DNA of 64,000 bases from NCBI GenBank assembly GCA_963797605.1, contig CAWCPX010000017.1, positions 626,322 through 690,321 of the forward strand. The letters are read 5' to 3'. The notes under the pieces were generated by a model. That model was not told the origin of the DNA. It made no database searches and saw nothing but the letters and a program-made list of their open reading frames with translations. This DNA comes from DASQPR01 sp963797605. Its GTDB lineage: Bacteria > Actinomycetota > Actinomycetes > Mycobacteriales > Micromonosporaceae. Position numbers and translations under genes: made by a program. Below are positions 52,946-63,402 of this stretch, piece by piece; the first letter of the stretch is position 1; each line of letters opens with the position of its first letter.

Positions 52946-54196
52946 TCAGGCGGCCGGCGAATGCACGTGCTCCGGCCGAACGCCGACGCCGATAAAGCGT
53001 GCGGTGATGCCTTGCAGCCAGGGGATCGCGTTGACCAGCCGCATCACGAGCGGAGGCTTCAGCGGCGCGTTGCCCGGCTTGAGCGCGCGGCGACGATGTT
53101 GTTCTGAACCACGACCTGCATCCGCTGCGTCATCCGCACCGGAAACGCGCGACGCCGCTGCACCGCGTCGAGTTCGTCCTGCGACGGGCAACCGATCGCC
53201 AGTTTTGCGGCCAGAATGTTTGCGGTCGCGACCGCGTCCTGCACCGCCAGATTGACGCCGACACCGCCGACCGGCGACATCGCATGCGCGGCGTCGCCGA
53301 TGCACAGCAAACCCGGCAGCGTCCAGCGCTGCAGCCGGTTGATCGCGACCGTCAGCAGCTTGACGTCGTCCCAGCTCTTGACGTCCGAGAGCCCTGCTTT
53401 AAGGATCGGCGCCATCCGCGCGATATCGTCGAGCAGCGCCGGCAAGCCCCTCGCCTTCACGGCGTCGTACTGGCCCTTGGCGATCACATAGGCGCACTGC
53501 CAGTAGTCGCCGCGATCGAACGTCACCATCATCTTGCCGGGATCGACGCGGGCGAACAGGCGTTCGTTTTCGTTCTCGCGCTTGCCGGCGCGAAACCACA
53601 GCACGTCCATCGGCGCGCCGATCTCCTCGATCGCCAGGCCTGCGCGCTCGCGCACCAGCGAATGGCGGCCGTCGCAGGCAACCGTCAGATCGGCCTCGAT
53701 GTCGACGATGCCATCCGGCGTCTTCGCCCTTCACGCCCGCGATCCGGTCGCCGTCGCGGATCAGGTCCACCGCCTCCGTGCTCATCATCACCTTGAGCGA
53801 AGCAAACTGCTTGCCGCTCTCGCGCAGGAAATTGAGAAAATCCCACTGCGGCATGAAGGCGATGAAGGGAAATTTCACGTCGAGGCGGCTGAGATCGGCG
53901 ATCCGCACCGATGTGCCGCCGAACATGCCTTCCATCTTCTGCAGGCGCTGATGCGGCAGTTTCAAAAACCCGTCGCTCAGCCCGAGCTCATCCATCACCT
54001 GCAGGGTCGAGGGATGCACGGTGTCGCCGCGAAAATCGCGGAAGAAATCCGCATGCTTTTCCAGCACCACGACATCGATGCCGGCGCGGCCGAGCAGATA
54101 GCCGAGCATCATGCCGGCGGGCCCGCCGCCGACGATGCAGCAACGTACCTTCATGGAGCGGCCGGGCGCCTGTTGCGATGACATGTCCAAATCCAT
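52946..54196 (-). CDS. FAD-dependent aromatic-hydroxylase-type oxidoreductase, two frameshifts
   Basis: The FAD loop is CCIVGGGPAGMMLGYLLGRA followed by VVVLEKHADFFRDFRGDTVH; the second FAD motif is GLLCIGDAAHAMSPVGGVGV with NLAVQDAVATANILA. These place it in the p-hydroxybenzoate-hydroxylase / UbiH fold. The DG block is DLTVACDGRHSLVRERAGL. Breaks lie near 53730 and 53090. Substrate unknown. The ATG at 54196 begins MDLDMSSQQ; an ATG at 54184 or 54154 (MKVRCCIVG) is also possible. Confidence 0.87.
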
Positions 54197-54290
54197 CGTC
54201 CCCTGTTGCGCGCATGATACGCCGCCCAGAGTACAACAGTTTGACGTCGCGGCTGATCTTCTGCGCGCCTGGCCGACCGCTCAGGCAACA

Positions 54291-54317
54291 AAAAGCCCCG
54301 GCAAAACCGGGGCTTTG
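54291..54317 (-). terminator. Rho-independent terminator after Omp D
   Basis: AAAGCCCCGG / CCGGGGCTTT with a CAAAA loop and five T on the minus strand. It ends Omp D and may also serve as the boundary to the FAD gene. Confidence 0.82.
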
Positions 54318-54337
54318 AGCTGCGGATATCGCCTTGA

Positions 54338-55116
54338 TCAGTAGCGCGAGATCAGCGGGGCGCCGAACTTGTAGCTGACGCGGGCGACGACGGACTGGAT
54401 GTCGCGGGGCCGTGGTGTCGAACGTGTAGACCAGGGGTGCGGCGGCGCCCGCCAGCTGATAGCTCTTGGTCTGGAAGGTCGAATAGTCATATTCGAGGCC
54501 GACGATCCAGTTCTGGGTCACGCCGTATTCCCAGCCGGCGCCGACCGTCCAGCCATTGTGCCACTGCGCTCGCGGAACCGGCACCGGTGAACGGCCCAAC
54601 CGTGTCTGACACCGAGAGCTGGCTGTTGACGCCGGCGTAGCCGCCCTTGGCGTAAATCAGGTTGTTCGCAAAGGCGTAACCGACGCGGCCGGTCACGGTG
54701 GCCATATAGTTGGTTCGCCAGTTGAATACGTCGTCCCTCGCCGGCCCAAAGACGGTGTTGATCACCGTGCCGCGGTTGTTCATGCCTGATATCGAGCCCT
54801 CGAGGCCGAACACGTAATTGCTGGCCTGCCAGTTGTAGCCGATCTGCCCACCGCCGAAGATGCCCGACGAACGCTGGCCGAAACCTTGACCCGGACCGAG
54901 GTCGCCGAAGATGGAGTTGTTCGCGGTATTGACCCAGCTCTGGTTGGTCCAGGAGCCGCCCAACTGGCCGCCGACGTAAAAGCCGCCCCAGTTGTAGTAG
55001 GATTCGGCGAAAACCGGCGCCTTGTAGTAGGGCCGCGACAGATCCGCCGCCGAGGCAGCACCAGCGCCAAGCGCCGTGAACGCCACCAATGCCGTCATCA
55101 ATCTCGGATTGAACAT
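54338..55116 (-). CDS. Outer-membrane beta-barrel protein, frameshifted (Omp D)
   Basis: Signal peptide MTALVAFTALGAGAASA before ADLSRPYYKAPVF. It has the porin/OmpA-like strand set: NWGGFYVGGQLGGSW, SGIFGGGQIGYNWQASNYVF, YMATVTGRVGYAFANNLIYA, GWTVGAGWEYGVTQNWIVGL and the terminal VSYKFGAPLISRY. The sequence differs clearly from Omp A-C (for example SRY end), so it is another branch of the family. Breaks near 54575 and 54405. Start ATG at 55116; an in-frame extension to 55170 lacks a signal-like sequence. Confidence 0.8.
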
Positions 55117-55298
55117 GTCCTGCTCCCCAATTTCCCCTTGGAGAGCAACTTCGCCCGAGATCCTCACCAATCCCTCAAGGAATATGATTGACGAATGGTA
55201 TCGCGCACGTTTTTGACGGGCATCAACCTCACTTCGGGTTCTGATTTTTATTCCCGGCCGTTGGGTTCTCCGGATTCTTGAGCTTCAAAAAAATCTGC

Positions 55299-55324
55299 GG
55301 AACCAGGTTCGCCCTCGCTGCGTT
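55299..55324 (+). promoter_or_regulatory. EcfG-type promoter (GGAAC-N17-CGTT)
   Basis: GGAAC at 55299-55303 and CGTT at 55321-55324 match the alphaproteobacterial general-stress sigma consensus (GGAAC, 16-17 bases, CGTT). They stand 22 bases before the ATG of a 37-codon frame. Confidence 0.6.
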
Positions 55325-55345
55325 TTGGCCCGTGGCAGGATCCCG

Positions 55346-55459
55346 ATGTTCCAGAGGTTTGCAAATCTGGTGATGCTCGGCATCGCTCTCGTGGCGGCAG
55401 CCGGCATGTTGGCCTGGGTCACTACCCTTGCGATAAATCTGCTGCTCGGAATCGCCTAA
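55346..55459 (+). CDS. 37-residue single-span membrane protein, likely stress-induced
   Basis: The frame begins MFQRFANLVM and is nearly all hydrophobic: LGIALVAAAGMLAWVTTLAI, then NLLLGIA and TAA. It has an AGGA ribosome site seven bases upstream and an EcfG-type promoter directly ahead. These agreements make a real gene more likely than chance. Function unknown. Confidence 0.55.
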   Translation: MFQRFANLVMLGIALVAAAGMLAWVTTLAINLLLGIA

Positions 55460-55521
55460 CGGTGGTGTCGCGTCGGTGAAAATCATTCAACCCGCAGGCG
55501 ACCGGAACTAGCGCTGACTGG

Positions 55522-55755
55522 TTATCTCGCCAACAAGCCTGTCAGTTGCTCGTCGACGATGGAACAGCGAACTTCATCGATCTGCCGGGTCAGAGCCAGC
55601 GCACTTGCCTTCAGGCTTTCGGCAAACTCGCCTGGTGGATGTATCTTTTCAAGCTCAGCTATTCTTTCGTTGACCGCCGCGAGCCGAAAATAAAGCCGCT
55701 CGATTTCGTCGCGACGGTCGGCTTCGGCTTCCTTCCAGACCCGCTGTGCCCGCAT
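55522..55755 (-). CDS. Small coiled-coil protein
   Basis: Starting at the ATG at 55755 (GGGGGAG five bases upstream), the protein is about 77 residues: MRAQRVWKEAEADRRDEIER, LYFRLAAVNERIAELEKIH, then SLKASALALTRQIDEVRCS. It is almost entirely helical and probably dimerises. The open frame continues upstream to 55974 but with no helical pattern and no ribosome site. I do not recognise a family. Confidence 0.6.
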   Translation of the reverse strand: MRAQRVWKEAEADRRDEIERLYFRLAAVNERIAELEKIHPPGEFAESLKASALALTRQIDEVRCSIVDEQLTGLLAR

Positions 55756-55989
55756 GATCGCTCCCCCTTTTGTCACGCCAGCGTGAAGGCTTTTTATGGC
55801 GGGAACGGGATCAATCCGCGTCGGACTAGGACCGCTCGCGCGGCATTTTCGGTCCAATCGCTCGCTACATAACAAATTCAGGGCGTCATCCGAACACAAG
55901 CGAGGCAGGTTCTGCGGAATTCCGATTTGCGCCGGGCGCGCAAGACGTATCGAAGCGCACGAAACCAGGAGCAACCGTGTGAGAAGTTA

Positions 55990-56196
55990 TCAACACTCCC
56001 GAATTGCAGCGGCACCCTTCGTGCGGATCGTCGGGAATGGCGTGCCGAGCTTTCGCGCCTGATTGCGGACGCTGACGATCGTCCGATTCAGTGCTGCCGC
56101 GGCCCGCATCGCGGAAGCGCCACGAGCGACCAACATTTTGAGACGGTTCAACTCGTCGGATGACCACGCCCGCGTTCCCGGTCTCAATCTCGGCAT
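55990..56196 (-). CDS. Small helix-turn-helix (SANT/GcrA-like) protein
   Basis: The 68-residue protein begins MPRLRPGTRAWSSDELNRLK and continues MLVARGASAMRAAAALNRTI and VSVRNQARKLG. Trp followed by SSDEL, the Ala-rich turn and the second helix match short Myb/SANT-like or GcrA-type DNA-binding proteins of alphaproteobacteria. It starts 14 bases after the zinc-ribbon gene on the same strand, so they form a two-gene unit. It may bind DNA; target unknown. Confidence 0.6.
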   Translation of the reverse strand: MPRLRPGTRAWSSDELNRLKMLVARGASAMRAAAALNRTIVSVRNQARKLGTPFPTIRTKGAAAIREC

Positions 56197-56210
56197 CCGC
56201 CGGGCCTCGG

Positions 56211-56381
56211 CTAAGTCGGTGGCTGGACACTCCGCAGCAACTTGCCGACGTCCGGCGAATGAAGCGGATCCTCGCCTTCGCAATCGATGCACCGATATTT
56301 GCGTCCTGCGGCTCCCTTCTGAAGCATCAGCCGCAAAGGCTTGTGGCAGCGCGGGCAGACCGCGATTTCCTCGCTCGACAT
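56211..56381 (-). CDS. 57-codon zinc-ribbon protein
   Basis: The frame starts MSSEEIAVCPRCHKPLRLML and continues GRKYRCIDCEGEDPLHSP: two CxxC pairs spaced for a zinc ribbon. The end is LLRSVQPPT and TAG. Proteins of this size are usual companions or domains of regulators. It lies just upstream of the HTH gene. Confidence 0.6.
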   Translation of the reverse strand: MSSEEIAVCPRCHKPLRLMLQKGAAGRKYRCIDCEGEDPLHSPDVGKLLRSVQPPT

Positions 56382-56588
56382 GGTTTTTACCTGATGTCTT
56401 TCTTGCCCTCATGAGCCCAAGCAAACACCCGAATTTCAGACTTGTAAACACATAACTTATTGATTTCATTGGTATATATTGACTAACTTTGGGATTTTTC
56501 GTATTTTTCGGAACCTTTGTTGACTGAGTGAACTTAGTGAATTACTCATTTAGTGGTTTTCACGCTAACTACTCATTGGAGGCAGCCA

Positions 56589-56828
56589 ATGAACGACCTT
56601 CGTCCCGAACGATTGCAGATCATGCTCTCGCCTGAAGAACTCTCGGTCATCGACGACTTCAGGTTCAAACATCGGATGCCGACGCGCGCGGCCGCGGTGC
56701 GTGAATTGCTCAGGATGGGTCTAGCCGCGCTCGATGCGCCTGTTGTCAGTGACGGAATGAAATCCAGCAACTTCGGTGTGTTTGGTCGCGGGCCGGACGG
56801 CCATCGCGATCAAGAGCCGGGCGAATAG
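56589..56828 (+). CDS. Ribbon-helix-helix DNA-binding protein
   Basis: RLQIMLSPEELSVIDDFRFK gives the strand and helix A, and RMPTRAAAVRELLRMGLAAL helix B, the CopG/Arc pattern. The C-terminus is charged and disordered (PDGHRDQEPGE). GGAGG lies seven bases before the ATG at 56589. The upstream 130 bases are A+T rich with repeated GTGAA-type words that could be its own operator. A strong terminator follows. No toxin gene is adjacent. Confidence 0.75.
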   Translation: MNDLRPERLQIMLSPEELSVIDDFRFKHRMPTRAAAVRELLRMGLAALDAPVVSDGMKSSNFGVFGRGPDGHRDQEPGE

Positions 56829-56926
56829 CGGTAGCGCGATCGTTGCGGCGACCCGGGCCGCAACGGAACGAATGGCGCATTTTCGAATTAGCCAAACGTG
56901 CCGGGCCGCTCCCGGCACATCCCCAG

Positions 56927-56967
56927 ACGGCCCCAGTAACGCCCCCGCGCTGGGGCCGTTTTTTTGG
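56927..56967 (+). terminator. Rho-independent terminator after the RHH gene
   Basis: ACGGCCCCA (56927-56935) pairs with TGGGGCCGT (56951-56959) and is followed by seven T. Confidence 0.85.
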
Positions 56968-57014
56968 CTTGTTGTCGGCAATGCCGTCGGCGTTTCTCTC
57001 ACTCGTTTTTCTCC

Positions 57015-57040
57015 GGAACAAATCACGTAGCAAAGAGTCG
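57015..57040 (+). promoter_or_regulatory. Weak EcfG-type promoter ahead of the YciE/YciF gene
   Basis: GGAAC at 57015-57019 with AGTC in place of CGTT 16 bases on; the last base of the -10 core is changed. Confidence 0.35.
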
Positions 57041-57069
57041 AAAAGTCCCGACGATCTGGAGGTTTTAAA

Positions 57070-57585
57070 ATGGGACTGTTTTCGAAAGACATCAAAACCA
57101 TGGAAGACATGTTCCTGCACGGATTGCAGGACATCTATTATGCCGAGCATCAGATCACCAAAGCGCTTCCCAAGATGATCGAGAAATCCACGAACCGCGA
57201 CCTCGCGGCGGGCCTCAAGGCGCATCTGGACGAGACCAAGGGTCAGATCGAACGCCTGCAAAAGGTGTTTCAGAAGCTTGGCAAGGAGCCGCAGGCAACG
57301 GATTGCCCGGCAATCGACGGCATCATCAAGGAAGCCGACGAAACGGCAGGCGAGATCGACAACAAGCAGGTGCTGGATGCGGCCATTGTCGCGAACTCAC
57401 AGGCGGTCGAACACTACGAGATCGCGCGTTATGGAACGCTGATCGCCTGGGCAGAAGAGCTGGGCCACGACGACGTGGTCCAATTCCTGACGACGAACCT
57501 CAATGAAGAAAAGGCTGCGAACACCAAACTGAACACGCTTGCGCTTCGCAAGGGTGTCAACAGCAAGGCTGTCAACGCCGCCTGA
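57070..57585 (+). CDS. YciE/YciF-family ferritin-like protein (DUF892)
   Basis: The 171-residue four-helix protein starts MGLFSKDIKTMEDMFLHGLQ with the conserved DIYYAEHQITKALPKMI; the iron-ligand Glu/His residues are in DIYYAEH, LDETKGQIERL, VEHYEIARYG and NLNEEKAAN. Related E. coli genes (yciE, yciF) are sigma-S stress genes of unknown activity. The gene is intact, with GGAGG upstream. It stands among small genes with EcfG-type promoters, so a stress role is likely. Confidence 0.88.
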   Translation: MGLFSKDIKTMEDMFLHGLQDIYYAEHQITKALPKMIEKSTNRDLAAGLKAHLDETKGQIERLQKVFQKLGKEPQATDCPAIDGIIKEADETAGEIDNKQVLDAAIVANSQAVEHYEIARYGTLIAWAEELGHDDVVQFLTTNLNEEKAANTKLNTLALRKGVNSKAVNAA

Positions 57586-57592
57586 TTTTGGA

Positions 57593-57626
57593 AGAGCGCG
57601 TGGCCACTGGTTGGGCCACGCGCTCT
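57593..57626. terminator. 13-bp perfect hairpin between convergent genes
   Basis: AGAGCGCGTGGCC and GGCCACGCGCTCT pair perfectly with an 8-base loop. There is no T run, so termination would be weak or rho-assisted. Confidence 0.6.
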
Positions 57627-57644
57627 GCCCACGACGCTGGACAT

Positions 57645-57791
57645 CTAGAAGCCGCTCTTCTCACGAACGGGCTGCAGTTCGTCGTCCTTGTCTTCGGTTT
57701 TCGCGACTGACAGTGCCCGCTTCCTGTCCTTGGGTTGCTCCTGCGACTTTTCGTCCAGCACGATATCCTGGTCGTGTTTCTGTTTTGCCAT
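57645..57791 (-). CDS. 48-residue charged protein
   Basis: The frame MAKQKHDQDIVLDEKSQEQP then KDRKRALSVAKTEDKDDELQ is entirely hydrophilic. The ATG at 57791 has GGAGG eight bases before it, and a TGAAC-N16-CGTT EcfG-like promoter lies just upstream. Disordered stress proteins of this size are common in this group. Function unknown. Confidence 0.6.
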   Translation of the reverse strand: MAKQKHDQDIVLDEKSQEQPKDRKRALSVAKTEDKDDELQPVREKSGF

Positions 57792-57814
57792 GATGACCTC
57801 CATCGCTGCGGAAT

Positions 57815-57839
57815 AACGCGACAGAACCATCGGTGTTCA
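57815..57839 (-). promoter_or_regulatory. EcfG-type promoter (TGAAC-N16-CGTT)
   Basis: On the minus strand TGAAC (57839-57835) and CGTT (57818-57815) are 16 bases apart, ahead of the 48-residue gene. Confidence 0.5.
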
Positions 57840-57859
57840 ATTTGAAATTCACTGACTCT

Positions 57860-57884
57860 GGAACTCGGAGCAGTCTCCCAGGTT
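57860..57884 (+). promoter_or_regulatory. EcfG-type promoter (GGAAC-N16-GGTT)
   Basis: GGAAC at 57860-57864 and GGTT 16 bases on. It stands about 43 bases before the ATG of the 58-residue gene. One mismatch to the -10 core. Confidence 0.5.
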
Positions 57885-57927
57885 TTTCCGGATCACAAAC
57901 TGCCCAGCAGGACAAAGAGAGTTTGCC

Positions 57928-58104
57928 ATGCAGAACGTTGTGGAAAAGGTCATGCAGACCTACGGCCTGATGAATTCCGTAACGCAGGAAAAGCTCGAGG
58001 AAACCCGCGAGGTGTTACTCGACTTCCTGTCCAAGCGTCCGGGCACGGATGAGCACACCGCCGCCGTTGAGGCACTGACATTTCTGAAAAATCTGAAAAC
58101 GTGA
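57928..58104 (+). CDS. 58-residue helical protein
   Basis: The frame begins MQNVVEKVMQTYGLMNSVTQ and continues EKLEETREVLLDFLSKRPGT, ending TFLKNLKT. It is helical and acidic-basic mixed. AGAGAG lies before the ATG and an EcfG-type promoter 43 bases further up. I do not recognise the family. Its codon pattern (G/C third positions) is that of the neighbours. Confidence 0.65.
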   Translation: MQNVVEKVMQTYGLMNSVTQEKLEETREVLLDFLSKRPGTDEHTAAVEALTFLKNLKT

Positions 58105-58250
58105 TTGGCGGCCTGCATAGGCGCCAATGAACGCGCGGTATTCCAGCGGTCTTACGGAGCTGGGCCCGCGCGTTCGCATGAATGCCGGAGCTCGGTCTAC
58201 TTGATGGGCATCGCCCCCCGAACGGCAGCGTATGCGCTGCCGCTCGATGC

Positions 58251-58275
58251 GGAACCTAAGCAGTCCGGTTCCGTT
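58251..58275 (+). promoter_or_regulatory. EcfG-type promoter (GGAAC-N16-CGTT)
   Basis: GGAAC at 58251-58255 and CGTT at 58272-58275: a perfect match to the stress-sigma consensus, 26 bases before the ATG of the 55-residue gene. Confidence 0.65.
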
Positions 58276-58301
58276 GTTCTCGATAACAACGGAGCGCCCC
58301 G

Positions 58302-58469
58302 ATGGCCGACAACAACAAGCAGAATGACAAGCAGCCCGGCGAACATGCCGAGGGCAAGTACCACTACAACCCCGGCAATCAGGCGGGCAAAACCATCGAA
58401 AATTCCGAGAAGGAAGACAACCTCGATCGGGTCAAGAACCGGGCCCCGCCGCCGCATGAGCGGACGTGA
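58302..58469 (+). CDS. 55-residue hydrophilic protein
   Basis: MADNNKQNDKQPGEHAEGKY then HYNPGNQAGKTIENSEKEDN and the end RAPPPHERT. Asn/Gln/Lys/Glu rich, without hydrophobic segments; it probably stays disordered, like some desiccation-induced proteins. GGAG is nine bases before the ATG. The EcfG-type promoter directly upstream supports a real gene. Confidence 0.65.
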   Translation: MADNNKQNDKQPGEHAEGKYHYNPGNQAGKTIENSEKEDNLDRVKNRAPPPHERT

Positions 58470-58549
58470 CAAGCCGCTTGTCGAAGAAGGTCTCGCGTTC
58501 GTGCCCTCGCATGCGCAAGGGTATCATGATCGTCAAGGCCGCGTAGAGC

Positions 58550-60055
58550 CTAGCGCCTAAAAGTCTTGATCTCCGACACACTGCCGTCGCGGTAAGTCAG
58601 TTCCACCGAGACCGATTTGGTCGTCGGCGCAAGCTTCAGATACGGCGTGGCGTCGTGTGGAATGGAGCTGGGATCCCTGGGATCGCAGGCCGGCATTTTC
58701 AAAACCTTGTCGGGCACCGCGCTATCGATGCCGATCCGCGCTTCGCGGATCGCGCAGCGGAACGACATCAGCTGGCTGTAATAGACCAGCAGCCCGTTGA
58801 ATTCGCGAAACGACAGCCAGCTCGTCGCGGTCAGATCAAGGATCTTGCGCTGGTCGCGAATGAGGGCGGCTTCCGGATCGAACCGGATCGGGAACGGGCC
58901 CTGCAACTCGCCATTGGTGTCGACATAGCGCACCTGGATCGTCGCCGCCGGCGCGTCGGACGGAAGCTCGATCGACGGATTGGGCATTCGCTTGCGGGTG
59001 CGCGGATCGAGCGTGTCGATGAAACCGGTTTCACGGTAATCGCCGCTATCGCCCATCCGCCAGGAAATGCCAAGCGTCGGATCGGCGATCGAGAACGTGA
59101 CGCTCCAGCCGCCGTTATGGCGCGAGAACGATGCGATCGGTGCGTTGACGGAATCGTTCTGCGGCGCGAGGCGCTGCACCGGCGGCAGTGCCGCAAGCTG
59201 CTGCGGCGGCGCGGCCGGCTTCGCTGCTTCCGTCACGGCCGCGGCGCCCTTCGACTGCCCGTTGAGAAAGACATCGTCGACCATCTGGTCGAAATAGACC
59301 GGGATCTGCTTGTGATGGACGGTCTCGGCCATTTCGCTGACGAGGCGGCGCGTGCGTTGCGCGACCTGGACCAGGTTGACGCCGGGCTCGTCAATTCCTT
59401 GGCAAAGGTCCGCGTGAACACCGAATTGGGATTGCCGTCGTCGTTGGAAAGCCGGTCGAGCGCGGTCTGCCGGGGTCCGGCCGAGAACACCGAGAACACG
59501 CCTTCGGGCAATTGCGTCATCGGCGCCAGGCCGCCGCCGCCGGCAACCGCGCGGGTGCCACTTCGCTCGAACGGATTGTTGCGGCAGGCATCGAACACCA
59601 GAATGGCGGTGCGCACCTTCTTGTTCTGCAGCCGCTCGATGACGCGGTCGGCGAGAACGGAGGCGTCGCGCACCAGTTCTTCCTGGCCTTCGGTCGCGGC
59701 CGGCACATCGGTCGGCAGCAGGAAATTCTGGCCGGCGATTTCAAAGCCGTGCCCGGCGTAGAAGAAGAATGCGGTGTCGCCCGGCCCTACGGCGCGATCG
59801 AACGCCAGCAGCGTTTCGGAAAACGCCTGCCGGTTCTGGTTTTCCGCCACCATGACGGTGAAGCCGAGTTGCTTGAGCGTATCGCCCATGGTGCGGGCGT
59901 CGTTGACCGCCTTCTGCAGCTTCGGCACGTTCTTGTAGTCGTTGTTGCCGATCACCAGCGCGACGCGCTTTTCGGCATGCGCGGGGGCTGCCAGCGCCAG
60001 CAGCGCGACCACGACGCCAGATAGCGGAAGCAAGTCTGGAAAGCCTGGAAGTCAT
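58550..60055 (-). CDS. Caspase-fold (peptidase C14) secreted protein, two frameshifts
   Basis: The caspase domain reads KRVALVIGNNDYKNVPKLQK, AFFFYAGHGFEIAGQNFLLP with the catalytic His, and TAILVFDACRNNPFERSG with the catalytic Cys. A signal peptide (GVVVALLALAAPAHA) precedes it; the first residues (MTSRLSRL, ATG at 60055) are in another frame. After a break near 59395 a second region with beta-rich blocks follows (FSRHNGGWSVTFSIADPTLG, DAPAATIQVRYVDTNGELQG), of unknown fold. These prokaryotic caspase homologues (orthocaspases) usually cut after Arg or Lys; role here unknown. Confidence 0.82.
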
Positions 60056-60449
60056 CAATTTCCCCTGCGCGAATGGTCTTACAGCCTGATGGTTGCGAGC
60101 CCGTCCCGGGACCCGGCAAACCGCCTCATGCCATAGTCGGCATGTCCCAGCCCACGGTTCAACGGTTGCAGGAAGGCTGCACCCGTTTGACGGCCAAATG
60201 ACGGTTTCGGCGGTTATTTGTGCGAAAACATTAAGCTTTTTCGGCTATATGACCGGTTGCCAGATTGACTTTGGCCATTTCGACCCTATGTTCCCGTCAA
60301 CGCGGCCTTGGATCGAAACGCGATTCCCTGGTTTGCCGCTCGTCTGCGTAAGTCAGAGCCCCCAGCTTCCAAAAAGCGCGCCGTTTCGGGGCAAAACGCG
60401 ACAGCCTTTTTACCCTCGATTCCGAACGGCGGTGTCGACTTGAGGCTCA
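60056..60449. other. 394-bp intergenic region upstream of the DEAD-box helicase gene
   Basis: I see no gene. The region is T- and A-richer than its surroundings around 60200-60260. It separates divergent genes, so both promoters lie here, but the helicase side is long enough for an extended 5' untranslated leader. Cold-induced helicase genes often have such leaders. Confidence 0.4.
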
Positions 60450-62065
<1,616 letters not shown>

Positions 62066-62199
62066 AGGCGTTTCACGGGGTTCCGACAGGGAACCCCGTG
62101 TTTACCCGGCGTTCATTCTCCTCCGTTAGCTTGGCGTGATAATTTTTAATCATTGCTGCAGAGCAACGAGAAGCGCTGCTCGCTATTGGGGACGGATCA

Positions 62200-63265
62200 G
62201 TGGTGAAGCTGCTGGACGAATACGAACGCACGATGGCATTTGCCGAAGTTGCGTTGGGCCAGATCAAGTCCCTCCGGCAAACCGCTGTCCCGCGCAATTA
62301 CGAAATCTGGTACGTCTATGCGACCGGATATAATGCCTCCCTCAACAAGATCATCAACGAGACGCTGGCGCGCAACGGCAGGCTGAGCGAGTCCGATCTC
62401 GAACAGATCTACGAAACCTATCTCTCCCACATCAAGACCTCCGACCGCATCGACAAGGTCGGTGCGCGCGTGATCGGCGAGATCGACGACGTGATGACGC
62501 TGATCACCGAAGCGCTCGGCATGGCGGCGAGCTACGACGCCAGCCTGAACGGTGCGAGCCAGAAGCTGTCGACGGCCAGAAGCCCGACCAGATCAAGGCG
62601 ATCATCGAGACACTGATGAAATCGACCCGCGAGATGCGCGATACCAACAAGGCGCTGGAGAGCCGGCTGTCGCTGTCGAAGACCGAGATCAGCAACCTCC
62701 AGCACAGCCTCGAGGCGATCCGCGCCGAGAGCCTGACCGATCCCTGACCGGATTGGGCAACCGCAAATACTTCGACCGTTCGATCGACACCGCCGTGCAG
62801 TCGGCGCTGGCGAGCGGCGAGCCGCTGTCGCTCTTGATGTTCGACATCGACCATTTCAAGTCGTTCAACAATTCCTACGGCCATCTCACCGGCGATCAGG
62901 TGCTGCGGCTGGTCGGCATGTCGCTGAAGCAGACCATCAAGGGCCAGGACATCACCGCCCGCTATGGCGGCGAGGAATTCGCGGTCGTGCTGCCCAACAC
63001 CGCGCTGCGCCAGGCGCTGACGGTGGCCGACCACATCCGCCGCGCCGTGATGGCCAAGGAATTGAAGAAGAAGTCCACCGGAGAAATCCTCGGCCGCGTC
63101 ACCATCTCGGTCGGCGTGTCCATGCTGAAGCCGGGTGACGACACGGACTCGCTGATCGAACGCGCCGACGCCTGCCTCTATGCCGCCAAGCGCAACGGCC
63201 GCAACCGGGTGATCTGCGAAGTCGACCCCGAATACACCGCCGAAACCCGCGGCCAGGTGGCTTAA
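62200..63265 (+). CDS. Diguanylate cyclase (GGDEF) with helical N-domain, frameshifted
   Basis: The GGDEF domain has FDIDHFKSFNNSYGHLTGDQ and ARYGGEEFAVVLP (GGEEF active-site variant), and the expected IxxxE region. N-terminal to it is a helical domain (YERTMAFAEVALGQIKSLRQ, YEIWYVYATGYNASLNKIIN) followed by a coiled coil (TREMRDTNKALESRLSLSKT). There is no membrane helix. It makes c-di-GMP. Breaks lie near 62575 and 62745. Start GTG at 62200; the next codon is also GTG. Confidence 0.87.
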
Positions 63266-63291
63266 AGGCCACTCCGCTGTCGTCCGCTGCT

Positions 63292-63402
63292 GTCGTCCCG
63301 GGCTTGACCCGGGACCCATAACCACCGTCAGTTTGAAAAAGTCGTCAGCGGCGCCCGACAAATCGCTGCGGCGTATGGGTCCCGGGTCAAGCCCGGGACG
63401 AC
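63292..63402. repeat. Rhizobial palindromic element 1: 29-bp perfect inverted repeat
   Basis: The 29 bases at 63292-63320 (starting GTCGTCCCGGGCTTGACCC) are the exact reverse complement of 63374-63402. The 53-base spacer contains ACCACCGT. The element overlaps the 3' end of the TfoX-domain gene. Related to the element at 63850-63968, in opposite orientation. Confidence 0.8.
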
